Shown piece after piece: positions 1 through 5,921 of a DNA stretch of 24,159 nucleotides. Position numbers and translations under genes: made by a program. Under the pieces are notes generated by a model. The model saw nothing but the letters and a program-made list of their open reading frames with translations. It made no database searches and was not told the origin of the DNA. Position 1 is the stretch's first letter, and every line of letters begins with the position of its first letter. The DNA is from CAYZUC01 sp964481705. GTDB taxonomy: Bacteria > Bacillota > Clostridia > Lachnospirales > Lachnospiraceae. The stretch covers positions 1-24,159 of the forward strand of contig CAYZUC010000041.1 in assembly GCA_964481705.1 (NCBI GenBank), in the 5' to 3' direction.

Positions 1-158
1 CTCCTGGAAAAGAAGGAATGGTTCACATTTCCAAGATTGCGAAGGAAAGAATTGAACATGTCGAAGACGTACTTACACTTGGCGATGTTGTAACTGTTAA
101 GTGTATGGGTAAAGATAAGATGGGACGTATCAGCTTCTCCATCAAGGATGCTCAGTAA
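1..158 (+). CDS. pnp: Polyribonucleotide nucleotidyltransferase, 3' end only (S1 domain)
   Basis: Only the last 52 codons are present (reading from base 3, stop TAA at 156-158); the gene begins before the window. The translation reads PGKEGMVHISKIA, continues through GDVVTVKCMG and ends KMGRISFSIKDAQ. This is a classic S1 RNA-binding fold, and its position at the very C-terminus matches PNPase. PNPase is a 3'-to-5' phosphorolytic exoribonuclease of the RNA degradation machinery in the cytoplasm; the S1 and KH domains hold the RNA substrate. A strong terminator follows at once, so this is the end of its transcription unit. Another S1-domain protein (for example a general-stress S1 protein) cannot be excluded from the fragment alone, but the GKEGMVHISK start and short tail favour PNPase. 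Confidence 0.8.
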   Translation, partial: PGKEGMVHISKIAKERIEHVEDVLTLGDVVTVKCMGKDKMGRISFSIKDAQ

Positions 159-175
159 ATAAATCAATTCAAATA

Positions 176-210
176 AAAAGACCGAGAGATGAAAATCTCT
201 TGGTCTTTTT
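176..210 (+). terminator. Rho-independent terminator of pnp
   Basis: AAGACCGAGAGAT and ATCTCTTGGTCTT form a 13-bp stem with a single G-U pair, closed by a GAAA-containing tetraloop. It is preceded by an A-run and followed by TTTTTCTC. It lies 18 bases after the pnp stop and insulates the nuclease gene that follows. Confidence 0.92.
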
Positions 211-220
211 CTCTTATATA

Positions 221-249
221 TTGCAAACAAATAAACTGTATGATATAGT
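221..249 (+). promoter_or_regulatory. Probable sigma-A promoter of the Rpn-type nuclease gene
   Basis: TTGCAA at 221-226 (4/6 to TTGACA) and TATAGT at 244-249 (5/6 to TATAAT) are separated by 17 bases. Transcription would start near 256, at the outer edge of the left inverted repeat. The mRNA would therefore begin with the repeat and the hairpin at 270-300. An alternative -10, TATGAT at 239-244, has no good -35. Assigned by eye only. Confidence 0.45.
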
Positions 250-254
250 TATGC

Positions 255-278
255 TATGAGAACGTGATTTGTGTCATG
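255..278 (+). repeat. Left inverted repeat flanking the Rpn-type gene
   Basis: This 24-base segment (TATGAGAACGTGAT, then TT, then GTGTCATG) is matched by the reverse complement of 1197-1218. The match has one substitution (G versus A after TATGAGAAC) and a 2-base insertion. The repeat lies between the promoter and the start codon. It may be a transposon-like terminal repeat or an operator; the sequence alone does not decide. Confidence 0.7.
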
Positions 279-300
279 AGTAAGGAGTATGCATGACACA
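270..300 (+). promoter_or_regulatory. Hairpin enclosing the ribosome binding site of the Rpn-type gene
   Basis: TGTGTCATG (270-278) and CATGACACA (292-300) are perfect 9-base inverse complements. The 13-base loop carries the Shine-Dalgarno AAGGAG, and the right arm contains the ATG start at 293-295. In RNA this would bury the start codon in a stem, which suggests translational damping. As DNA it is a dyad that could bind a repressor, including the encoded protein. Confidence 0.6.
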
Positions 301-1126
301 AAAGAAAGAGTTTCAACAGTTAGATTTAAGCAACGCATTCCTTTTTGCAGCAGCGATGGAGGATCCTGAGACATGTCGGTTGGTGCTGGAAATGATTCTG
401 GGATTTTCAATTCCTCCGGTGCAGGTACATGCAGAGCATACGATTTTGTACAGCAGTGATTTTCGTTCCGTTCGTCTCGATATTTATGCATCAGATGAAA
501 CTTATGTCGATTACAATGTAGAAATGCAGAATGAGAATAACGATAAGGATAAAAGCAATTTACCCAAGAGAAGCCGCTATCATCAGGCAGAGATGGATGT
601 TTCTTCTTTAAAACCGGGACAGGATTTTCGTGATCTCAAGCCAAGCTATGTGATATTTATTTGTACATTTGATCCTTTTGGCCAGGGATTATATCGCTAT
701 ACGTATCGGAATATCTGCGATGAGACGAAGGAAGTACTCGGTGACGAGACGGTGAAGATTTTTCTTAATACCAAGGGAATCCATCAGGAGGACGTACCGG
801 AGAGTCTGGTTCATTTCTTACATTATGTAGTTGACAGCACACAGGAGTGCGTCGAGCAGGAGCAAGATTGTCAGGTTGAGAAGCTGCATGAGAAGATTCA
901 GCGGTTGAAAGCGAGCCGCAGATGGGAGAATAGGTATATGACGATTGGTGAATGGGGAAAACAGATGGCAGAGGAAGCTACATCTGCAGCTCAAAATAGA
1001 ATGTTATCGCTTGTAAATGCCATGATTGCTGATGGTTGTGTGGAAGATATTGCGCGCTTAGGAAAAGATTCTGATTTTCTACAAGAAATGCTTGATAAGT
1101 ATCATATCGAAGAAACAAATCTATAA
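293..1126 (+). CDS. Rpn-type PD-(D/E)XK nuclease (putative transposase-like family)
   Basis: This 277-residue protein resembles the Rpn / PD-(D/E)XK 'transposase' family (PDDEXK_2-like). It opens with the usual LDLSNAFLFAAAMEDPE segment, where the family scores cells with 'first contact' helices. The nuclease core follows: D63 in RLDIYA, then E77-M-Q79 in VDYNVEMQ, an ExQ form of the metal site. RSRYHQAEMD (residues 93-102) and a hydrophobic strand ending YVIFICTFDPF (119-129) come next. Known members such as E. coli RpnA are DNA endonucleases that raise RecA-independent recombination. No DDE transposase domain is present. The start at 293 has AAGGAG seven bases upstream. The gene stands alone between pnp and a metal transporter and is enclosed by an inverted repeat (255-278 and 1197-1218). 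All core residues are intact, so it is probably active. Whether it acts in mobility, recombination or defence is not shown by the sequence. Confidence 0.88.
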   Translation: MTQKKEFQQLDLSNAFLFAAAMEDPETCRLVLEMILGFSIPPVQVHAEHTILYSSDFRSVRLDIYASDETYVDYNVEMQNENNDKDKSNLPKRSRYHQAEMDVSSLKPGQDFRDLKPSYVIFICTFDPFGQGLYRYTYRNICDETKEVLGDETVKIFLNTKGIHQEDVPESLVHFLHYVVDSTQECVEQEQDCQVEKLHEKIQRLKASRRWENRYMTIGEWGKQMAEEATSAAQNRMLSLVNAMIADGCVEDIARLGKDSDFLQEMLDKYHIEETNL

Positions 1127-1140
1127 TTCTGTTTATCATT

Positions 1141-1161
1141 ATTATACGGTTTACGTATAAT
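1141..1161. repeat. 8-bp hairpin after the Rpn-type gene
   Basis: ATTATACG and CGTATAAT form a perfect 8-base inverted repeat around a 5-base loop, 15 bases after the stop codon. It is AT-rich and lacks a U-tract, so it is a poor intrinsic terminator. It may protect the mRNA 3' end or be a DNA dyad. Confidence 0.5.
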
Positions 1162-1196
1162 ATCCGTTTGATTCAAACAAATCTATTAAATTTATA

Positions 1197-1218
1197 CATG
1201 ACACATCATGTTCTCATA
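1197..1218 (-). repeat. Right inverted repeat flanking the Rpn-type gene
   Basis: CATGACACATCATG followed by TTCTCATA is the inverse complement of the left repeat at 255-278, matching 21 of 22 aligned bases with a 2-base gap. It starts 70 bases after the nuclease stop codon. Just outside the two repeats are TTATGC (249-254) and TTATAC (1219-1224), which could be a 6-base target duplication that has since diverged at one base. Confidence 0.68.
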
Positions 1219-1350
1219 TTATACAACCAGGAAGCTCTTATTTGAATGGAAAGTGGTAAAACTCTCAATAGAAAAGCGAACTTTATGGTATACTTACTAT
1301 AGATTACTATATGTCGAGCTATTATCACAACCAAGAAAGGGTGAATAGAT

Positions 1351-2127
1351 ATGAATATAGCATTAGGTCTATTGATTCCATTTGCTGGAACTGCGCTGGG
1401 AGCCGCGATGGTTTTTTTACTCAAGGATGAGATCAACTCATTATTACAGAAGACATTGTTGGGATTTGCATCCGGAGTTATGGTAGCCGCGTCGGTGTGG
1501 TCATTGTTGATTCCGGCCATTGATATGTCGGAGCATTTGGATAAATTGGCATTCCTGCCTGCTGTTATTGGATTTGCTGTAGGAGTCGCATTTCTGTTGT
1601 TGATGGATAAGATTATTCCTCATCTTCATCTGAATAGCACAGAACCAGAAGGTCCACATAGTAAACTGAAGAAGAATACAATGCTGGTACTGGCGGTGAC
1701 GCTTCACAATATTCCGGAGGGAATGGCAGTCGGTGTGGTATTTGCTGGAGTTTTATCTGGAGATGGCAGCGTAACAATGGCAGGAGCCTTTGCTTTGGCA
1801 ATTGGTATTGCGATACAAAACTTCCCTGAGGGTGCAATTATTTCCATGCCATTAAGGAGTGAAGGCTTTAGCAGAAAGAAAGCTTTTCTCTATGGTACTT
1901 TGTCGGGTATGGTGGAGCCAATTGGAGCATTGATTACGGTATTTTTAACGAAAATAATGCTTCCGATATTGCCGTATCTACTTGCATTTGCTGCGGGGGC
2001 GATGTTGTATGTTGTTGTAGAAGAGCTAATCCCCGAGACTTCAGAGGGAGAACACTCAGATTTAGGAACAATCGGGTTTGCAGTAGGATTTCTCATCATG
2101 ATGACATTGGATGTCACTTTAGGCTGA
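1351..2127 (+). CDS. ZIP-family divalent metal transporter
   Basis: This 258-residue membrane protein with about eight hydrophobic segments belongs to the ZIP (ZupT-like) family, which imports Zn2+ and sometimes other divalent metals into the cytoplasm. Signature metal-site helices are visible: H119-N-I-P-E-G in TM4 and Q156-N-F-P-E-G in TM5, plus E190 in MVEPIGA and the EELIPE motif near residue 224. A short histidine-containing loop (HLHLN, residues 91-95) follows TM3, as expected for the variable cytosolic loop. Length is normal for prokaryotic ZIPs. The start has GAAAGGGTG about seven bases upstream. It is a single gene: a mobile-looking cassette lies upstream and a hairpin terminator downstream. 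The exact metal cannot be read from the sequence. No clear promoter or metal-responsive operator was found in 1225-1350; TATACT at 1289 is a weak -10 candidate. Confidence 0.92.
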   Translation: MNIALGLLIPFAGTALGAAMVFLLKDEINSLLQKTLLGFASGVMVAASVWSLLIPAIDMSEHLDKLAFLPAVIGFAVGVAFLLLMDKIIPHLHLNSTEPEGPHSKLKKNTMLVLAVTLHNIPEGMAVGVVFAGVLSGDGSVTMAGAFALAIGIAIQNFPEGAIISMPLRSEGFSRKKAFLYGTLSGMVEPIGALITVFLTKIMLPILPYLLAFAAGAMLYVVVEELIPETSEGEHSDLGTIGFAVGFLIMMTLDVTLG

Positions 2128-2167
2128 TTTCAAAGCACATGAACATATAAGAACGAATGAAAATATA

Positions 2168-2238
2168 AGGCTATCACACTTGCAATTTGAACTATCTTCT
2201 GGGAGGAGTAGTTCAACAGCAGTGTGACAGCCTCTTTT
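2168..2238. terminator. Large hairpin terminator between convergent genes
   Basis: The outer stem AGGCTATCACACT (2168-2180) pairs with AGTGTGACAGCCT (2221-2233), with one G-U. An inner stem TTGAACTA/TAGTTCAA (2187-2194/2209-2216) stacks inside it. On the + strand it is followed by CTTTTTC, so it ends the metal transporter transcript. Read from the - strand it is followed by TATATTTTC, so it may also end the glycyl-radical gene. Confidence 0.85.
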
Positions 2239-2269
2239 TCTTGCTATTGGATGATTCAATTCTCTTTTA

Positions 2270-2512
2270 CTAGATGGATTCGTGGAAAGTACGACTAATA
2301 ACATCATTTTGTTGTTCTGGTGTAAGCTTTACAAAGTTTACAGCATAACCGGACACACGGATAGTAAGCTGTGGATAGTTTTCCGGATGTGCCTGTGCAT
2401 CCAAAAGTGTATCGCGATTCAAAACATTTACATTCAGGTGATGTCCACCTTTATCAGAATATCCGTCTAACAATGCTACCAAATTATCAACCTGTGCTGA
2501 ATTTGTACTCAT
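2270..2512 (-). CDS. Stand-alone glycyl-radical domain protein (GrcA-like, 80 aa)
   Basis: The 80-residue product matches the C-terminal glycyl-radical domain of pyruvate formate-lyase. Visible elements are LLDGYSDKGGHHLNVNVLN (residues 14-32), HPENYPQLTIRVSGYAVNF with the radical glycine G55, and a tail ending DVISRTFHESI. In GrcA/YfiD proteins this domain works alone: activated by the PFL-activating enzyme, it replaces the oxygen-cleaved end of damaged pyruvate formate-lyase and restores activity. The start is taken at 2512 because AAAGGAGG sits seven bases upstream. A longer in-frame reading begins at 2575, but its extra 21 residues have no ribosome binding site and lie in the leader. E. 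coli GrcA is longer (127 aa); this form is nearly only the radical domain. It is not a fragment of a decayed pfl gene, because it has its own start signals and no pfl sequence upstream. Confidence 0.9.
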   Translation of the reverse strand: MSTNSAQVDNLVALLDGYSDKGGHHLNVNVLNRDTLLDAQAHPENYPQLTIRVSGYAVNFVKLTPEQQNDVISRTFHESI

Positions 2513-2536
2513 ATGAATTCCTCCTTTTATAATAAT

Positions 2537-2549
2537 AGTAATCATTACT
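2537..2549. promoter_or_regulatory. 13-base palindrome in the leader of the glycyl-radical gene
   Basis: AGTAAT-C-ATTACT is a perfect dyad with a 1-base centre, too tight to fold as an RNA hairpin. If it is functional it should be a protein site on DNA. It lies just upstream of the ribosome binding site and downstream of the proposed promoter, a position suited to repression. It does not match the FNR or Rex consensus as I know them. Confidence 0.3.
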
Positions 2550-2565
2550 GATAACTTCTGATATA

Positions 2566-2594
2566 AAGATATCATATATAGATGGGGATGTCTA
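2566..2594 (-). promoter_or_regulatory. Possible sigma-A promoter of the glycyl-radical gene
   Basis: On the - strand TAGACA (complement of 2589-2594, 5/6 to TTGACA) lies 17 bases from TATCTT (complement of 2566-2571, 4/6 to TATAAT). The start would fall near 2559 and give a leader of about 46 bases, which contains the 13-base palindrome at 2537-2549. Weak assignment by eye. Confidence 0.35.
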
Positions 2595-2626
2595 TAGATG
2601 AGATGTATTTTATTTGAAACAATCGG

Positions 2627-2654
2627 GAATATTTCTTAGCTTGTCTCATATATT
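2627..2654 (+). promoter_or_regulatory. Sigma-E-type promoter of the spoIIIA operon
   Basis: GAATATT (2627-2633) fits the sigma-E -35 pattern KMATATT completely. CATATATT (2647-2654) fits the -10 pattern CATACANT at 7 of 8 positions. The spacer is 13 bases, slightly short. It ends 28 bases before the spoIIIAA start, and the GGGAGG ribosome binding site follows. Mother-cell sigma-E control of this operon is established in Bacillus subtilis. Confidence 0.65.
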
Positions 2655-2681
2655 TACATAGGACAATAAGGGAGGAAAACC

Positions 2682-3617
2682 ATGGACAAGACAGAATTAC
2701 TGAAGCTTTTTCCGTTGGAAATTCGAGACATCCTGGAGGAACAGGATATTACTTTTGACAAAATTACAGAGATTCGGATACGCACAGACAAGCCGATTCT
2801 GATCTACTGTGGCGAGAAGGAGTACATAATTAGAGACAAAGAAATGGTTTATATTCCAAATAGGAAAACCATGAAGAATATCATGGAGTATATTAGTGAA
2901 TTCTCTATCTATGCTTTTGAAGAGGAAATTCGTCAGGGATTTCTAACCTTACGTGGTGGACATCGAGTAGGAATCAGTGGAAAGCCGGTGATTAAGGATG
3001 GGAAAATTATTTCATTTCAGCATGTTACGGGATTTAACTTTCGAATTGCACATGAGATGATTGGCGCGGCAGAAAAGATGGTTCCACATCTGTTTGGAGG
3101 AGGCGGAATTCGAAACACATTGATTATCTCTCCTCCCGGATATGGAAAAACGACAATGCTCAGAGATATGATTCGAGTTCTTTCTGATGGAAGTAGTGAG
3201 CAGCCAGGTATGACTATCGGTGTCGTGGACGAACGAAGTGAGCTTGGCGGAAGCTATCTTGGAATCCCGCAAAATGATCTTGGGATGCGTACGGATTTAT
3301 TGGATGCCTGTCCGAAGTCAGAGGGGATGATGCTGTTAATACGTTCCATGTCACCGCAAATCATTGCTGTTGATGAGTTGGGTGGACAAGTGGATGCTTT
3401 AGCAGTGAAAACCTGCATTCGATGCGGATGTAAGATGATTGCTACAGTTCATGGTTCAAATCTGGAGGAAATCTCACTTCGTGATGATTTGAGGGAACTT
3501 CTTTCTGATGGGGTCTTTGAGCGATTTTTACTGCTGAAGAAGTCAATGGAAGGGAAGCACTACTACATGCTTTACAATCAAAAGATGCAGGCCATTGGAG
3601 GAAAACAGCCGTGGTAA
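2682..3617 (+). CDS. spoIIIAA: Stage III sporulation protein AA, engulfment channel ATPase
   Basis: This 311-residue protein is a secretion-type ATPase thought to power the SpoIIIA-SpoIIQ channel from the mother-cell side during forespore engulfment. A Walker A motif is seen at residues 150-158 (SPPGYGKTT) and a Walker B at 226-232 (QIIAVDE). The family-typical stretch VVDERSELGGSYLG (181-194) and a TVHG sensor-like segment (255-258) also fit. Residues 80-100 (EEEIRQGFLTLRGGHRVGISG) are the conserved N-terminal signature of the family. Length matches B. subtilis SpoIIIAA. GGGAGG lies six bases before the ATG. It opens an eight-gene operon, with spoIIIAB overlapping its end by seven bases. Confidence 0.96.
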   Translation: MDKTELLKLFPLEIRDILEEQDITFDKITEIRIRTDKPILIYCGEKEYIIRDKEMVYIPNRKTMKNIMEYISEFSIYAFEEEIRQGFLTLRGGHRVGISGKPVIKDGKIISFQHVTGFNFRIAHEMIGAAEKMVPHLFGGGGIRNTLIISPPGYGKTTMLRDMIRVLSDGSSEQPGMTIGVVDERSELGGSYLGIPQNDLGMRTDLLDACPKSEGMMLLIRSMSPQIIAVDELGGQVDALAVKTCIRCGCKMIATVHGSNLEEISLRDDLRELLSDGVFERFLLLKKSMEGKHYYMLYNQKMQAIGGKQPW

Positions 3618-4129
3618 GACTCGTGGGAGCAATCGCCATTCTTACAGGTTCTGTAGGTATTGGGTGGTCGATGGCAAATGAGGCGCGTGAGGAAATCAGA
3701 CATTTGGAAGAGATACTGCAAATGACAGGATTCCTAAGTGGCGAGATATCCTGTTATAATGCCCTTTTATGCGATGGGGCTGAAAATGCATCACATCATC
3801 TACAATCACCCTATAGCGATTTCCTACGAAAAGTAAGCGATGAAATCAATCGGAAGAGCGGTGAATGCTTTTCTGATATCTGGTCACGAATGACGGACGA
3901 GTCTTTTCTTACCTGTATATGGAAGAAGGAAGAGTGGGAGTCTTTTCGTAAGCTTGGAGAGCATCTTGGATATTTAAACCAAACAATGCAGATTTCCATG
4001 ATTGACCAGTATCGAACAGAACTGGAGGAACGCATTCGAAAGAAAAGGAAGTCACTCGATGGGAAAATCAAGTTATATAACAGTCTTGGGCTGATGGGAG
4101 GATTGTTTTTGATTATTCTATTACTTTAG
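3611..4129 (+). CDS. spoIIIAB: Stage III sporulation protein AB
   Basis: This 172-residue protein has an N-terminal membrane segment (residues 1-22, LVGAIAILTGSVGIGWSMA), a helical middle with coiled-coil character (24-155) and a second hydrophobic stretch at the very end (160-172, ending LIILLL). This is the SpoIIIAB layout, which resembles type II secretion GspF-like components of the engulfment channel. The start is GTG at 3611, inside the last codons of spoIIIAA, with GGAGG nine bases upstream; the 7-base overlap indicates translational coupling. The internal motif RHLEEILQMTGFLSGEI with a later KKRKSLDGKIKLYNSLGLMGG tail is typical of the family. Confidence 0.93.
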   Translation: MVRLVGAIAILTGSVGIGWSMANEAREEIRHLEEILQMTGFLSGEISCYNALLCDGAENASHHLQSPYSDFLRKVSDEINRKSGECFSDIWSRMTDESFLTCIWKKEEWESFRKLGEHLGYLNQTMQISMIDQYRTELEERIRKKRKSLDGKIKLYNSLGLMGGLFLIILLL

Positions 4130-4146
4130 GTTGAGGGGAGCATAAG

Positions 4147-4341
4147 TTGAGCGTAAATTTAATTTTTAAAATTGCCGCAGTAGGGATATTGGTTTCAATT
4201 CTTAGCCAAGTTTTGAAACATAGTGGAAGAGAGGAGCAGGCTTTCCTAACCAGTCTGGCGGGTCTGATTCTGGTACTTTCCTGGATACTTCCATATATAT
4301 ACGAGCTTTTTGAAACGATTAAGCGATTATTCTCTTTATAA
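4147..4341 (+). CDS. spoIIIAC: Stage III sporulation protein AC
   Basis: A 64-residue membrane protein with two hydrophobic helices (about residues 4-22 and 32-52), joined by a short polar loop KHSGREEQAF. Length and topology match SpoIIIAC, a small subunit of the mother-cell membrane complex. The start is TTG at 4147, preceded by GAGGGGA at a usable spacing; it opens 17 bases after the spoIIIAB stop. There is no better ATG, and starting later would delete the first helix. The gap of about 80 bases that follows is the widest within the operon. Confidence 0.92.
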   Translation: MSVNLIFKIAAVGILVSILSQVLKHSGREEQAFLTSLAGLILVLSWILPYIYELFETIKRLFSL

Positions 4342-4422
4342 CAGATTGGATTCGGGATCTTGCTTACGTTTCCTTCGTGCAAACTTAATATGCGTAGATA
4401 GATGCGCAGAAAAGAGGTAATC

Positions 4423-4809
4423 ATGGATATGATTAAGGTCAGTATACTGGGGATTGTCGTTGTATGCTTATCTATGTTTTTACAAGGAGAGAAACATCAA
4501 TTTGGAACCTATATTGTATTGGTAACGGGCGTTATAATATTTTGCGGAGTAATCTCAAAGGTTCAGGAAATCAAGCAATTAATAGAAGAGATGAAGGGAT
4601 ATCTTGCCTTTTCTGAAAATTATATGGAGACATTAATGAAAATGATTGGAATAACATACCTATCGGAATTCTCGTCAAATATATGCAAAGATGCCGGCTC
4701 CACGTCTTTATCTTCTCAGATTGAACTGTTTGGTAAGCTGTCGGTACTACTGTTAAGCATGCCTATTGTGTTGTCCATACTTGAGACAATACGATCCTTT
4801 TTTGCATGA
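4423..4809 (+). CDS. spoIIIAD: Stage III sporulation protein AD
   Basis: A 128-residue membrane protein with helices at about residues 4-21, 29-46 and 104-121, and an amphipathic middle (KQLIEEMKGYLAFSENYMETLMKMIG) containing the conserved SEFSSNICKDAGSTSLSSQIELFGK block (81-105). This is the SpoIIIAD pattern. An in-frame ATG exists at 4402, but it has no ribosome binding site, whereas AAGAGGT precedes the ATG at 4423 and the resulting MDMIKVSILGIV start matches relatives. The stop overlaps the next start in an ATGA arrangement, showing coupling with spoIIIAE. Confidence 0.93.
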   Translation: MDMIKVSILGIVVVCLSMFLQGEKHQFGTYIVLVTGVIIFCGVISKVQEIKQLIEEMKGYLAFSENYMETLMKMIGITYLSEFSSNICKDAGSTSLSSQIELFGKLSVLLLSMPIVLSILETIRSFFA

Positions 4810-5873
4810 GTATGCTATCGGAAAATGGGATCGGACAAATAATGGATTTGACGCCCATACAGAATGCTATTGATCAGACGCAGAGTTCAGGAACCATTTC
4901 TTTTGAAAACCTGGTACGTAGGCTGATACAGGGAGATTTGTCTTTTAATTTATCAGAAGTAACACAAACTGTAATGAAAATCATAATGGGAGATATTTAT
5001 GAGCAACGCTCGGTATGGATTGCAATATGCATAGTGGGAATCATATCGGCTGTGTTACGTGTTATTTGCGATTCATTTGAGAATCACCAGATTGCAGATA
5101 CCGGTTACTACAGTATGTTTCTGATTCTTTCCGCACTTATGATCAAGAGCTTTTCCATAGCAGGAGCAATCGCAGATGCTACGATCACAAACCTGAACGA
5201 TTTTATGAAGGTCATGATACCCGCATTTGCCCTTAGTGTTGGTATGGCATCTGGAGAAACCGGGGCGACTGGATTTTATGGAGTAGCTATGCTGTTTATT
5301 TCCATTATCATGAATGTCATTTTGCGAATCGTATTACCTATGATTAAGATTTATGTTGTCTTAGGACTCGTGAACCATATTTCGGGAGGTAATTATCTAA
5401 AACAGCTTACAACACTGATAAAGGATATGATTGGATTTACGCTCAAGACTTTGATCGGATTGGCGATTGGCATGAATATGATTCAGGGAATGATTAGCCC
5501 TGTGATCGATACCGTGAAAAGAGGAGCGGTTTCAAAGGCGGTATCCATGATTCCGGGAGTGGGTGGCGTGACGAATTCTATTATGGAGACGGTGGTAGGT
5601 TCTGCCATACTGATAAAGAATGGAGTAGGAATAGCTGGCCTGCTGGTGATGCTGCTCCTGTGTCTGAGACCTCTTTTACAGCTGAGTGCTGTTTATATTA
5701 TGTATCAGATGGTAACGGTTATTTTATCGCCGGTTGCTCATAAGAATATGACAGAAAGCCTTGTTGCAATATCAGAATCTATTAAATTATTGATAAGGGC
5801 TGTGTTCGCATCCTTAATGCTGTTTGAGATTACAATTGCTATTGCAATTATGTCGACAAGCAGAATTATGTGA
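4806..5873 (+). CDS. spoIIIAE: Stage III sporulation protein AE, without an evident signal leader
   Basis: This 355-residue polytopic membrane protein has many hydrophobic segments from residue 70 to the end. It carries the conserved blocks KVMIPAFALSVGMASGETGATGFYG (about 135-159) and RGAVSKAVSMIPGVGGVTNSIMETVVGSA (about 238-266). It is the largest membrane subunit of the engulfment channel. The B. subtilis homologue begins with a cleavable hydrophobic leader and is about 40 residues longer. Here the ATG overlaps the spoIIIAD stop (ATGA), and the frame upstream closes with TGA at 4782-4784. The mature-like start MSMLSENGIGQIMDL therefore appears genuine and no leader is encoded. Confidence 0.93.
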   Translation: MSMLSENGIGQIMDLTPIQNAIDQTQSSGTISFENLVRRLIQGDLSFNLSEVTQTVMKIIMGDIYEQRSVWIAICIVGIISAVLRVICDSFENHQIADTGYYSMFLILSALMIKSFSIAGAIADATITNLNDFMKVMIPAFALSVGMASGETGATGFYGVAMLFISIIMNVILRIVLPMIKIYVVLGLVNHISGGNYLKQLTTLIKDMIGFTLKTLIGLAIGMNMIQGMISPVIDTVKRGAVSKAVSMIPGVGGVTNSIMETVVGSAILIKNGVGIAGLLVMLLLCLRPLLQLSAVYIMYQMVTVILSPVAHKNMTESLVAISESIKLLIRAVFASLMLFEITIAIAIMSTSRIM

Positions 5874-5921
5874 AAGACATAACAATATGGTAGTTTTCGG
5901 GAAATATGGAGAAGTCGGAGT

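Noticed and set aside
224..232. CAAACAAAT repeated at 1174-1182
   Set aside because: Only nine AT-rich bases in direct orientation, outside and inside the repeat-bracketed unit respectively; compatible with chance.
1206..1520. 104-codon open frame on the minus strand across the ZIP start
   Set aside because: It is antisense to a convincing membrane transporter, begins inside the right inverted repeat and has no ribosome binding site or family resemblance.
2270..2512. Remnant of a broken pyruvate formate-lyase gene
   Set aside because: There is an independent start with a strong ribosome binding site, an intact radical motif and no further pfl sequence upstream on either frame.
2513..2575. 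Extended start of the glycyl-radical gene at 2575
   Set aside because: The extra residues would run through the AAAGGAGG ribosome binding site and the palindrome; the start at 2512 has the proper signal spacing.
4402..4422. spoIIIAD start at the upstream ATG
   Set aside because: No ribosome binding site there; AAGAGGT precedes the ATG at 4423 and fits the family start.
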